31,275 bases of DNA from CAZAZQ01 sp964489705. GTDB lineage: Bacteria > Zixibacteria > MSB-5A5 > GN15 > FEB-12. Made by a program: the position numbers and the translations under genes. The notes under the pieces were generated by a model. That model had not been told where the DNA came from and ran no database searches. It saw only the letters and a program-made list of their open reading frames with translations. This document shows positions 21,968-29,687 of this stretch, one piece after another; position 1 is the first letter of the stretch, and every line of letters starts with the position of its first letter. The stretch covers positions 1 through 31,275 of the forward strand of contig CAZAZQ010000027.1 of the NCBI GenBank assembly GCA_964489705.1, in the 5' to 3' direction.

Positions 21968-23074
21968 TCACTTACCTAAAGCAACTTTCAATGATTCCAC
22001 AACCCGTTTGCAATCTTCCTCCGTCAAGTCAGGATACATCGGCAAACTCAGGGCATGAGAATAGTACTGTTCCGCATGAGGAAAATCTCCGGGTTGCGTG
22101 CCGTACCGGGCACGATAGTACGGCTGGAGCGGAATCGGGATATAATGCATCTGCGTGCCGATCCCCATTTCCCGCAATCGGTTCATCACCGTGGCGCGGG
22201 AAAGCTGAAAAGCATCAAAATCAATAAGCACAACAAACAGATGATAGGCATGAGTCCGGTGCGGCTTTGTTTCCAACGGCTTCACCTGTTTGTCGTCAAA
22301 AGACTCAGCCAGCAGGCGGGTATAGTTCGAAGCAATCCGGCGGCGATTTAAAAGCGACCAGTCAAGCCGTTCGAGCTGACGGATTCCCAAGGCGGCTTGT
22401 ATATCGGTGATTCTATAATTAAACCCTAACTCGTGCATCTCATAGTACCACGGATTGACGCTTCCATCGGGAGCAAATGCCATCCCCGGAAAGGCAAAGT
22501 CCTCTTTTCGCATTCCATGATTGCGAAAGCGCCGGAGACGTTCCTCCCACTTTTTCTCCGCCGTGACAACCGCTCCTCCTTCTCCCATCGCTACATGCTT
22601 GACCGGATGAAAAGAAAAAACCGTCATATCGGTATATGGCGTTCCCCCGATACGAAAGTTCTTGCCGTCATCTTCGAACTCCGCTCCCAAAGCGTGGCAG
22701 GCATCGTCGACAACCAACGCCCCGTGGGCATGCGCCAATTTCGAGATTTCAGCCACATCGACCGGCTGCCCCGCAAAGTGCACAGGAATGACGACTTTGA
22801 TTTTCTTTTCTTTGTCCGCTCGGAGAATCTTTTCCAGCTCTTCCGGTGTCATCAAACCGGTGGTTTCCTCAACATCTGTAAAACGAACCTCCGCCCCGAC
22901 AAAACGGGCGCAATTGGCGGAGGACAAAAAGGAAATCGACGAGGTCACCACAATATCGCCTTCACCGACTCCTGCCGCCAACATAGCAAGGTGCAGTGCC
23001 GCTGTCCCGCTGGAGCAGGCGACAGCATACGGAGCGCCGGTCGTTTGCGCCAAGGCTTCTTCGAATGCCGCAAT
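21968..23074 (-). CDS. pseC: Pseudaminic acid pathway aminotransferase, 5' end missing in the assembly gap
   Basis: A PLP-dependent DegT/DnrJ/EryC1 aminotransferase that converts the 4-keto product of PseB into UDP-4-amino-4,6-dideoxy-N-acetyl-L-altrosamine. The visible 368 residues begin within the N-terminal region (FEEALAQTTGAPYAVACSSG) and run to the natural stop. CSSGTAALHLA binds the cofactor phosphate, DDACHALG carries the pyridine-contacting Asp, and FSFHPVKH holds the Schiff-base lysine followed by GEGG. Compared with the usual length of about 385-400, roughly 30-38 residues and the start codon are missing in the N run. An apparent fusion to pseB through the Ns is an artefact. Confidence 0.92.
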   Translation of the reverse strand: MAAFEEALAQTTGAPYAVACSSGTAALHLAMLAAGVGEGDIVVTSSISFLSSANCARFVGAEVRFTDVEETTGLMTPEELEKILRADKEKKIKVVIPVHFAGQPVDVAEISKLAHAHGALVVDDACHALGAEFEDDGKNFRIGGTPYTDMTVFSFHPVKHVAMGEGGAVVTAEKKWEERLRRFRNHGMRKEDFAFPGMAFAPDGSVNPWYYEMHELGFNYRITDIQAALGIRQLERLDWSLLNRRRIASNYTRLLAESFDDKQVKPLETKPHRTHAYHLFVVLIDFDAFQLSRATVMNRLREMGIGTQMHYIPIPLQPYYRARYGTQPGDFPHAEQYYSHALSLPMYPDLTEEDCKRVVESLKVALGK

Positions 23075-23174
23075 NNNNNNNNNNNNNNNNNNNNNNNNNN
23101 NNNNNNNNNNNNNNNNNNNNNNNNNNNNNNNNNNNNNNNNNNNNNNNNNNNNNNNNNNNNNNNNNNNNNNNNNN
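23075..23174. other. Assembly gap (100 N)
   Basis: A run of exactly 100 N, the standard placeholder for a gap of unknown size. It hides the last residues and stop of pseB and the start of pseC. Because both flanks are recognisable parts of adjacent genes, the true missing length is probably of the order of 100-150 bp unless an extra gene is hidden. Confidence 0.99.
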
Positions 23175-24253
23175 TCTTCCACCGTTTGCGGTTCTTTCTG
23201 TACCATGGAAAGCCGCTTCTTCTCCGTTGTGGGCATCTCTTCTTCGACGGTAAAGCTGCTGTCCACATGCTCCTTGATGAGCTGCCGCAACTGTTGAACC
23301 GTCAACCACTGTGAGTTCGAGCCGCTGCTGTAGTGAAATCCTTCCGGGCAGCGCCGCCCCTGAAATGCTTCAAGGTAGCGCTCCGCATCCCAGAGCGGCA
23401 TGGAGGGGAGAATCACAAAATGCTTTTTGAACTCCAAAGTATGCAGGGCGTCAGTTTCGGTTATCATCTCTTCATGCAGCTTCTCGCCCGGACGGATACC
23501 GATAATCTCCTTGCGACAACCGGGAGCGATAGCCTCGGCGACGTCGGTGATTCGATAGCTGGGAATCTTAGGGACGAAAATTTCCCCGCCCCACATATGC
23601 GCCAGTGCATAGAGCACCAGACCCACGCCCTCTTGCAAGGTGATGTTAAAGCGGGTCATGCGGGTATCGGTGATGGGAAGTACACCTTCGTGGCGCTTTT
23701 TCAAGAAAAAGGGAATCACGCTCCCGCGGCTGCCCATGACGTTCCCGTAGCGCACCACCGAAAAGATAATATCCCGCTTCCCCTTGAAATTGTTGGCGGA
23801 AGCAAACAATTTATCCGAGCACAGCTTGGTAGCACCATACAGGTTAATCGGTGCCGCCGCCTTGTCGGTACTGAGAGCGACCACCTTTTGCACTCCTTGC
23901 TCGATCGCCGCCTCGATGACATTCTGCGCCCCCATGATGTTTGTCTTAATCGCCTCGAAGGGGTTATACTCGCACGCCGGAACCTGCTTCAACGCCGCCG
24001 AGTGAACGACAATATCGATTCCCTCCATCGCCCGCATCAAGCGCTCTTTGTCGCGCACATCGCCGATGAAATAGCGCATCTGCGGGTACTTCGCCGGAGA
24101 GAAAACCTGACTCATTTCAAACTGTTTCAGTTCATCGCGAGAGAAAACCACCACCCGCCGGACGCGAGGATAGCGCGCCAGAACCGTTTCCACAAACTTT
24201 TTCCCGAACGAACCGGTGCCGCCGGTTACCAGAATTGATTTTCCAGATAACAT
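23175..24253 (-). CDS. pseB: UDP-GlcNAc 4,6-dehydratase (inverting), 3' end in the assembly gap
   Basis: First enzyme of pseudaminic acid synthesis, an extended short-chain dehydrogenase that removes water and inverts C5 of UDP-GlcNAc. The NAD(P) loop GGTGSFGKK lies near the N terminus, followed by VFSRDELKQ, LSTDKAAAPINLYGATK with the catalytic Thr/Asp/Lys and the YxxxK pair, and VRYGNVMGSRGSVIPFF, all typical of PseB/FlaA1. 359 residues are visible, already as long as the family (about 330-345), so little is missing apart from the stop. The C-terminal 25 residues are charged and atypical. ATG 24253 is chosen over GTG 24259 because GGGAG is five bases upstream. A promoter-like pair lies at 24278-24306, and the 147-bp gap before rfbC-like is the largest break between the rhamnose and pse blocks. 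Confidence 0.93.
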
Positions 24254-24277
24254 AAACACTCCCTTAATTCAGTTCGT

Positions 24278-24306
24278 ATGCTATATCGGCAGAAAGGCGA
24301 TTTCAA
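24278..24306 (-). promoter_or_regulatory. Putative promoter of the pseudaminic acid gene block
   Basis: On the minus strand TTGAAA (24301-24306) and TAGCAT (24278-24283) are spaced by exactly 17 bp, with the pseB ATG 25 bp downstream. Confidence 0.45.
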
Positions 24307-24400
24307 CTAAAAAACAAGGCGGTTTTTTTCTCAATAGCCCCTTTTTCATCGCACGCGACAAAAGACTATGCCAACCGGAGAGCAGCCATTCCCCGCCCCA

Positions 24401-24868
24401 TCACTCTACCTTGAACGGTGAATTCGGGTCGTCCTCGTGGCGAATCTCATCGACCGGTTCCTTCTTACCGTACCCCGCATACAACCGGTTGGGAGCGTTG
24501 AAGACGATACCCTCACCCGAACCGATATTTTTGTAAGCGTGCACCACACCCGGCGGTACGAGAACAAACGCCGGTTGCTCCTCCCCCACATCAAGGGTAC
24601 ACGAGGCGCCATACGTCGGCGACGAAGCCCGATTGTCCCACAAATAGAGGCGAAACGTCGACGGACCCAAAAAGCAAAACAAATCGGCTTGCTCTTTGTG
24701 CTCGTGCGGTCCGCGCGTGATACCGGCTTTCGTCATCGAGACATAACTCATCACCGGGAAATATTCTTCCGCTAACTCGTCCTGACGAAACAGTTCCGTC
24801 AACCAGCCGCGATAGTCGTGATATTTTTTCAATTCACGGATAATGACACCCTCAATCTCACAGTTCAT
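24401..24868 (-). CDS. rfbC: dTDP-4-dehydrorhamnose 3,5-epimerase-like cupin
   Basis: A 155-residue RmlC-type cupin (PF00908). In order it has DYRGWLTELFR (18-28), the active-site strand RGPHEHKEQADLFCFLG (52-68), with H55 in the position of the catalytic base of RmlC, and VLVPPGVVHAYKN (102-114). It is shorter than standard RmlC (about 180-190 aa), and RGPHEH replaces the usual RGLHxQ, so it belongs to a divergent branch. With rfbB, rfbA and rfbD it completes dTDP-L-rhamnose synthesis, since no other rfbC is present. The ATG at 24868 overlaps the rfbD stop by 11 bp; an ATG four codons upstream is also possible. It could be a related dTDP-sugar isomerase instead, but context favours the epimerase. 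Confidence 0.8.
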   Translation of the reverse strand: MNCEIEGVIIRELKKYHDYRGWLTELFRQDELAEEYFPVMSYVSMTKAGITRGPHEHKEQADLFCFLGPSTFRLYLWDNRASSPTYGASCTLDVGEEQPAFVLVPPGVVHAYKNIGSGEGIVFNAPNRLYAGYGKKEPVDEIRHEDDPNSPFKVE

Positions 24869-25763
24869 TGGGCACCCCATTTCCTTTTTGTTGAAGAAAT
24901 TCTTTCAACGCCGCGTCCCACGGCCGCATCACATTCTGCCCGGCTTCTTTCAAGCGGGCATTTTCCAACGACGAATTGCGAGGACGAGGGGCGGGGCGCG
25001 GGAATTGCTCCGTCGTACACGGATTGACCAACACCGGCATATCAAGTATTTCAAAGATCTTCTTTGCCAACCCGAACCACGTCGTTTCCCCTTCCGACGT
25101 AGCATGAAAAACACCGTGCCCGCTATTCGCTACGATGCGTTCCGTTTGCCGGGCGATTTCCAACGTCCAGCAGGGATTCCCTGTCTGGTCATCCACCACT
25201 TTCAGCGGCTCGATAATCCGCCCGGCTTTTCCTTCCCGCAATTGTTTGAAGCCCAAGCCGAGCATAGTGCGGACGAAATTCTTCCCGTTTTTTCCATATA
25301 CCCATGCGATACGCAGAACGGCAAACTCATCCAACCACGAGGCGACTGCTTTTTCCCCTTCCAGCTTGGTCTTGCCGTAGACCGTGCGGGGATTCGGCTC
25401 GTCAGTTTCGAGGTACGGAGTGGGCTTTTCACCGTCAAAAACGTAGTCGGTGGAGTAATATATCATCCGAGCCCCGATTTTCCGGCACGCCTTGGCAAGA
25501 TGCTCCGTTCCGTCGACATTGACCGCCTGCGCCAGGTCTCTGTTGCTTTCGCAACCGTCGACATCGGTATACGCCGCCGTGTGGAGAACAATATCGGGAC
25601 GCTCGCGCTTGAAAGCGGTGCGGACAGCGTCGGCATCGCAAATATCAAACTCGTCGACATCGACTCCGACCACCGGGTAGCCCCTGCCGGAAAAAAACGC
25701 CACCAGCTCGGAGCCCAACTGTCCGCGCGCCCCGGTCACCAGTATCTTATTCGTTGCCGTCAA
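24858..25763 (-). CDS. rfbD: dTDP-4-dehydrorhamnose reductase
   Basis: A 301-residue short-chain dehydrogenase that makes dTDP-L-rhamnose, the last step of the pathway. The NADPH loop is GARGQLGSEL (11-20). The catalytic set is T105 in STDYVFDG and Y129/K133 in YGKTK. PRTVYGKTKLEGE and RIAWVYG are RmlD signatures. The start lies 17 bp inside the 3' end of rfbA and the stop overlaps the rfbC-like gene by 11 bp. No missing residues were noticed. Confidence 0.95.
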   Translation of the reverse strand: MTATNKILVTGARGQLGSELVAFFSGRGYPVVGVDVDEFDICDADAVRTAFKRERPDIVLHTAAYTDVDGCESNRDLAQAVNVDGTEHLAKACRKIGARMIYYSTDYVFDGEKPTPYLETDEPNPRTVYGKTKLEGEKAVASWLDEFAVLRIAWVYGKNGKNFVRTMLGLGFKQLREGKAGRIIEPLKVVDDQTGNPCWTLEIARQTERIVANSGHGVFHATSEGETTWFGLAKKIFEILDMPVLVNPCTTEQFPRPAPRPRNSSLENARLKEAGQNVMRPWDAALKEFLQQKGNGVPNEL

Positions 25764-26637
25764 TTTCCCGCACTACGTCTTCGAGATATTCTTTATAGGT
25801 ATTATCCGCCATCTTGTCCAACAGGCGCTTCACTTGCTGCCGGTTGATAAACCTCATGCGATAAGCAATCTCTTCAATGCAGGCGATTTTCTGTCCTTGT
25901 CGCTTCTCAATCGTCGCGATGAAGTTGCTGGCATCCAGCATACTGTCATGGGTACCGGTATCCAACCACGCAATCCCCCGTCCCAAACGCACCACCTGCA
26001 ACTTTCCCCGCTCGAGATACGCCTTGTTCACATCGGTGATTTCCAGCTCTCCCCGCGCCGACGGTTTCAGACTCTTGGCGATGGAGACCACCTCGGAGTC
26101 GTACAGGTAAAGACCGGTGATGGCGTAATTCGATTTCGGGTGTGCCGGTTTTTCTTCCAAGGAAACCGCCTTCCCCGACTCGTCGAACTCCACGACCCCG
26201 TAACGCTGCGGATCGCTGACATAATAGCCGAACACCAGCGCTCCTTCCCGAAAGCTCCGCGCTTCCCGGAGAAAATCATAGACGCCGTAGAAGATGTTAT
26301 CGCCCAAAATGAGCACCACACTGTCGTCACCGATAAAATCTTCGCCGATAAGGAAGGCTTGCGCGATACCTTCCGGCTTTTCCTGCACCCGGTAAGAAAT
26401 ACGCAAGCCCAAAGAACTCCCATCCCCCAAAAGAGCTTGGAAATTCGGGGTATCGACGGGAGTGGAAATGATGAGAATATCCGTCACCCCGAAAAGCATA
26501 AGGGTGGAGAGGGGGTAATAAATCATCGGTTTGTCGTACACCGGCAGAAGCTGCTTACAGGCAACTTGCGTTACCGGATACAACCGCGTCCCGGCGCCAC
26601 CGGCTAAAATAATTCCTTTTTGTACCTGTCCCGGCAT
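25747..26637 (-). CDS. rfbA: Glucose-1-phosphate thymidylyltransferase
   Basis: A 296-residue nucleotidyltransferase that makes dTDP-glucose from glucose-1-phosphate and dTTP. The nucleotide loop GGAGTRLYPVT (13-23) with the following K28 and LLPVYDKPMIYYPLS is the RmlA signature. LGDNIFYG carries the metal-binding Asp, and VSLEEKPAHPKSNYAITGLYLYD forms the sugar-phosphate site. Length and motifs are complete. It lies 11 bp downstream of rfbB and overlaps rfbD by 17 bp. Confidence 0.96.
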   Translation of the reverse strand: MPGQVQKGIILAGGAGTRLYPVTQVACKQLLPVYDKPMIYYPLSTLMLFGVTDILIISTPVDTPNFQALLGDGSSLGLRISYRVQEKPEGIAQAFLIGEDFIGDDSVVLILGDNIFYGVYDFLREARSFREGALVFGYYVSDPQRYGVVEFDESGKAVSLEEKPAHPKSNYAITGLYLYDSEVVSIAKSLKPSARGELEITDVNKAYLERGKLQVVRLGRGIAWLDTGTHDSMLDASNFIATIEKRQGQKIACIEEIAYRMRFINRQQVKRLLDKMADNTYKEYLEDVVREIDGNE

Positions 26638-26648
26638 CGTCGTTTATC

Positions 26649-27713
26649 CTATCTGTTTGAGTACATTTGTTCGTAATACCGCAAGTACTTGCCGGTAATA
26701 CAATTCTGCAGCCAGTCTTCATGTTCGAGATACCACGCAATCGTCATTCGAATCCCTTCTTCGAACGTCACCGACGGCTCCCACCCCAACTCCATGCGAA
26801 TCCGGCTGGCATCGATGGCATAGCGCCGGTCATGACCGGGACGGTCGGTAACAAAGGTTATCAGTTCTTCGCGCGGTCCTCCTCCCAGCATCTCATCCAT
26901 AATCCGGCAAATCAAACGGACAATAGTGATGTTCTCCACTTCGTTGTTGCCGCCGATGTTATACGTCCGCCCCGACTTGCCGTTATGAAAAACCACATCG
27001 AGAGCCCGGCAATGGTCTTCCACATATAGCCAATCACGAATATTTTTGCCGTCGCCGTACACCGGCAAGCTCAAACCTTCCTTGGCATTGCGTATCATCA
27101 AGGGTATGAGCTTCTCCGGAAATTGATAGGGACCGTAATTGTTCGAGCAGTTAGTCGTCACGGTGTCGAGACCGTAGGTCTTATGATACGCCCGAACGAA
27201 ATGATCCGCCGCCGCCTTGGAAGCGGAATAGGGAGAGTTCGGCTGATGGGGGGTCGACTCGGTAAAATAGCCCGTAGCGCCAAGAGAACCGTACACTTCG
27301 TCGGTCGAAACGTGATGGAAGCGAAACTCGCCGTTCTCTTCGAATGTGCGGCGGGCAAGTTCCAGTAACGTGAACGTGCCTATAACGTTCGTGGTCACAA
27401 AATCAGCCGGCTGGTCAATGGAACGATCGACGTGCGACTCCGCCGCCAGGTGAATGACGGCATTCACATCGTAGCGAGCAAAACACTCCGCCATCCTTTT
27501 CTTGTCGCAGATATTGATTTTCTCGAATACGTAATTGTCCGCCTCTTGAATCGGCTCCAAGTTCGACAGATTCCCCGCATAGGTGAGGCAATCGACGTTG
27601 ATAAAAAGATAGTGGGGATATTTCGGCACCATGTACAACAGCAAGTTGGAGCCGATAAACCCGGCGCCCCCGGTAACGATAATTCGTTTTTCGTATTTCT
27701 TGGGCTCTTTCAT
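26649..27713 (-). CDS. rfbB: dTDP-glucose 4,6-dehydratase
   Basis: A 354-residue extended short-chain dehydrogenase that converts dTDP-glucose to dTDP-4-keto-6-deoxyglucose. NAD is bound by TGGAGFIGSN (14-23). The catalytic residues are T137, D138 and E139 in STDEVYG and Y162/K166 in YSASK, all in place. The N terminus is set at ATG 27713; the frame stays open to 27776 but only with a TTG start and a non-family extension. The first 27714-27855 bases upstream contain a promoter-like pair, so this is likely the first gene of the glycan locus transcript. Confidence 0.95.
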   Translation of the reverse strand: MKEPKKYEKRIIVTGGAGFIGSNLLLYMVPKYPHYLFINVDCLTYAGNLSNLEPIQEADNYVFEKINICDKKRMAECFARYDVNAVIHLAAESHVDRSIDQPADFVTTNVIGTFTLLELARRTFEENGEFRFHHVSTDEVYGSLGATGYFTESTPHQPNSPYSASKAAADHFVRAYHKTYGLDTVTTNCSNNYGPYQFPEKLIPLMIRNAKEGLSLPVYGDGKNIRDWLYVEDHCRALDVVFHNGKSGRTYNIGGNNEVENITIVRLICRIMDEMLGGGPREELITFVTDRPGHDRRYAIDASRIRMELGWEPSVTFEEGIRMTIAWYLEHEDWLQNCITGKYLRYYEQMYSNR

Positions 27714-27772
27714 TCGCTTTTTCCGTCTCAATCCTATCTGGGGGTAATAGGTACAACAACTTTTTCCCCCGC

Positions 27773-27800
27773 ACAATAAAAATTATTTCGCTGATAACAA
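27773..27800 (-). promoter_or_regulatory. Possible promoter upstream of rfbB
   Basis: On the minus strand TTGTTA (27795-27800) and TATTGT (27773-27778) are spaced by 16 bp, about 60 bp upstream of the rfbB ATG. Both boxes match four of six consensus bases. Confidence 0.3.
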
Positions 27801-27828
27801 CAGGTTAGGAAGGCAAAAAGGGACGGAT

Positions 27829-27844
27829 AAAAGCCGCCCGGCGG
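27829..27844 (-). terminator. Likely terminator of the tRNA-Phe transcript
   Basis: A GC-only hairpin on the minus strand, CCGCC-G-GGCGG (27834-27844), is followed by CTTTTAT. It lies 11 bp after the tRNA-Phe 3' end and separates it from rfbB. The stem must open to make a loop, so it is short. Confidence 0.4.
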
Positions 27845-27855
27845 TCAGAAAAAAA

Positions 27856-27928
<73 letters not shown>

Positions 27929-27931
27929 ATA

Positions 27932-27946
27932 ACGTCATGGTGACGT
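27932..27946 (-). repeat. Inverted repeat immediately upstream of tRNA-Phe
   Basis: ACGTCA and TGACGT (27932-27937, 27941-27946) form a perfect 6-bp stem with a 3-nt spacer, three bases before the mature tRNA 5' end and within the predicted 20-nt leader. Confidence 0.5.
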
Positions 27947-27954
27947 AGGTTTAG

Positions 27955-27982
27955 AATTTACATGGTTATCGACCGATGTCAA
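27955..27982 (-). promoter_or_regulatory. Predicted promoter of tRNA-Phe
   Basis: On the minus strand a full-consensus -35 TTGACA (27977-27982) and TAAATT (27955-27960) are separated by 16 bp. The start would be near 27948, 20 bases before tRNA-Phe. Confidence 0.55.
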
Positions 27983-27993
27983 CCGGAAATTCA

Positions 27994-28368
27994 CTATCTT
28001 TTGAAAAGATATTGCTTGGTTTGCGGCGCCAACAAACACCCCAATGCCGCACCCGACAAAAGCAGCAAGATGATATTCTCATAGTGAGAAATACCGATTA
28101 ACGATAAGAGAACCACTATACTGTTTATAATCAACAACCCGAGCCAGCCCCATTTTTTCAATTCGTTGAACGCCAACGCCACCGAAATCAAAAGCAATCC
28201 GATAAAGCCGAAAAACATCGGCTCTCCCAATTCGTCGTACTTGTGATCCAAGAAACTGAGGATAACTTTGACGCCTCCGTAAAGAAGAAATATGACGGCA
28301 AAAATAATGCCGTACCACTTGGCAAAGGCGAACGTGAGGGGGGGATTTTCTTTTTCCTTGGAGGACAT
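27994..28368 (-). CDS. Small four-helix membrane protein, function unknown
   Basis: I do not recognise a family. The 124-residue protein starts with a charged, cytoplasmic-like segment (1-16), followed by four hydrophobic helices (about 19-40, 50-67, 73-92 and 97-113) and a basic C-terminal tail (KQYLFKR). No catalytic motif or metal site is seen. The ATG at 28368 is chosen over an upstream one because AAGGAAG lies six to seven bases before it. It follows the ROK kinase gene by 24 bp and probably shares its transcript, ending just before the tRNA-Phe promoter. A role connected to sugar uptake or regulation is possible but not shown. Confidence 0.75.
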   Translation of the reverse strand: MSSKEKENPPLTFAFAKWYGIIFAVIFLLYGGVKVILSFLDHKYDELGEPMFFGFIGLLLISVALAFNELKKWGWLGLLIINSIVVLLSLIGISHYENIILLLLSGAALGCLLAPQTKQYLFKR

Positions 28369-28392
28369 AATCACTTCCTTCGATTTGAACAC

Positions 28393-29361
28393 CTACATTT
28401 TTTCACCCAACAAACCGGCTCCGATAAACCCGGCGTCGTTTCCCAAGGCGGCTTTGACCACGCTCAATTTGTCCACCGCCGGAGGAAGCACGCGCTGCTT
28501 CATCTCTTGTGAGACATGCTCCAAAAAATTTGCTCCTCCTTCGGCAATTCCTCCCCCTATCACTACGATTTCCGGGTTCAAAAGATTCACCACTCCGGCT
28601 AAACCGATACCGAGGTATTTTGCTGTTTCTTTCAAGGCATCGAGCGCGATGTCGTCTCCCTTGCGAGCGGCAAAGAAGAGCTTCTTGATGGTCAGGTTTT
28701 CCAGCTCGCCCTCAAGTACTTCCTTAAATATCGGCGTTAACTTATTTTTAATCTTCGCTTTAACCCGGTCGATAATTGCTTGCGAGTGACAGTATGCCTC
28801 GATGGTTCCCGCCAGACCGGCATGGATCAACGAGGCATCGAAGTTTATCGTCATGTGTCCGATTTCGCCCGCTGAGAAGGTCGCTCCCCGCCACAGTTTC
28901 CCGTTTATGATTAGCGCCCCTCCGACGCCGGTCCCCAATGTAACGAACACTGCCGATTCGGCACCGGTTGCCGCCCCGAATCTCGCTTCCGCCAGGGCGA
29001 CGGTGTTCACATCGTTGTCGACCCAAATGGGAGTGTTCAGCCGCTCGCGAAGAATTTTGCCGATTTCCATCCCCTGCCAACCGTCGATGTTCGGACAGGG
29101 ACCTACGACCGTCCCGGTGCGGATATCCACCGCCCCGGGCGTACCTACCCCCAGCCACTTGACGGGGTAATCCTCTTCCGCCGCGATGTACAACAACCGT
29201 TCGCCGATGTTCCCGATGAGGTGCATCAGCGGGGTCGAACCTTTTTCCGCCAAAGTGGGACGCTGTTCTTTATAGAGAATTTTTCCGGAAGAATCAAAAA
29301 GACCGAACTTTATATTCGTGCCTCCGATATCGATACCGGCGTAAACTATCTCATGTGCCAT
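28393..29361 (-). CDS. ROK-family sugar kinase (glucokinase-like) lacking the zinc cysteines
   Basis: A 322-residue cytoplasmic kinase of the ROK family, probably phosphorylating glucose or N-acetylhexosamine. The ATP phosphate loop is DIGGTNIKFG (11-20), the catalytic base is D116 in VDNDVN, and GTGVGGALI (143-151) is the second phosphate site. EIGHM (166-170) provides the conserved zinc-ligand histidine, and E188 is conserved. The three cysteines of the ROK signature CxCGxxGCxE are all replaced (I179, A181 and T186 in SLIHAGLAGTIEAY), so the structural zinc is probably absent. Everything else is intact. The start has no good ribosome site, and the gene is divergent from the subtilase. It likely forms a transcript with the small membrane protein downstream. 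Confidence 0.9.
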   Translation of the reverse strand: MAHEIVYAGIDIGGTNIKFGLFDSSGKILYKEQRPTLAEKGSTPLMHLIGNIGERLLYIAAEEDYPVKWLGVGTPGAVDIRTGTVVGPCPNIDGWQGMEIGKILRERLNTPIWVDNDVNTVALAEARFGAATGAESAVFVTLGTGVGGALIINGKLWRGATFSAGEIGHMTINFDASLIHAGLAGTIEAYCHSQAIIDRVKAKIKNKLTPIFKEVLEGELENLTIKKLFFAARKGDDIALDALKETAKYLGIGLAGVVNLLNPEIVVIGGGIAEGGANFLEHVSQEMKQRVLPPAVDKLSVVKAALGNDAGFIGAGLLGEKM

Positions 29362-29687
29362 TAGTGTACTAACACGCTTTCGTTAACCTTACCTTACTCA
29401 CTCTTTGCTGGTACCCAGCGGACAAACTGCAGCAAAAAATATACGCACCGCCAGGTGATGTCAAGCAGAACATAATACCAGCCTTCCACCCAAGAGGAAT
29501 TACTCATTTTGATTTTACTCTTATCCTCTTCCTTTTGCCACAATCCCATTGACAAATTCTTATTTCTCTATATCTTTTTACAATAAAGATAGGAACAAAG
29601 ACCCGAATTACATTTGTTGTGTGTCATCTCTATTTCTCCGATAGAGAAAATACAAACACGTTTTTTAACATTTACGAGGACCCTTTC
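29362..29687. other. Divergent intergenic region between the ROK kinase and the subtilase
   Basis: This 326-bp stretch has no convincing gene. A TTGACA (29549-29554) and a TACAAT (29579-29584) occur on the plus strand, but the 24-bp spacing is too long for one promoter; TATATC at 29569-29574 is too close. A TTAGT-GT-ACTAA repeat lies next to the ROK start (29361-29372), and a 7-bp hairpin precedes the subtilase. Confidence 0.5.
29627..29647 (+). repeat. 7-bp hairpin in the subtilase 5' leader
   Basis: TCTCTAT (29627-29633) and ATAGAGA (29641-29647) flank a 7-nt loop, 41 bases before the ATG. No T run follows directly, so it is more likely a leader structure than a terminator. Confidence 0.4.

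Noticed and set aside
21968..24259. A single 763-residue PseC-PseB fusion protein
   Set aside because: The reading frame is continuous only through 100 N of unknown true length. Both halves are near family length, and a stop and a start are expected within the gap.
29549..29584. A sigma-70 promoter formed by TTGACA and TACAAT ahead of the subtilase
   Set aside because: The two boxes are 24 bp apart, too far for one promoter, and no better pair was found.
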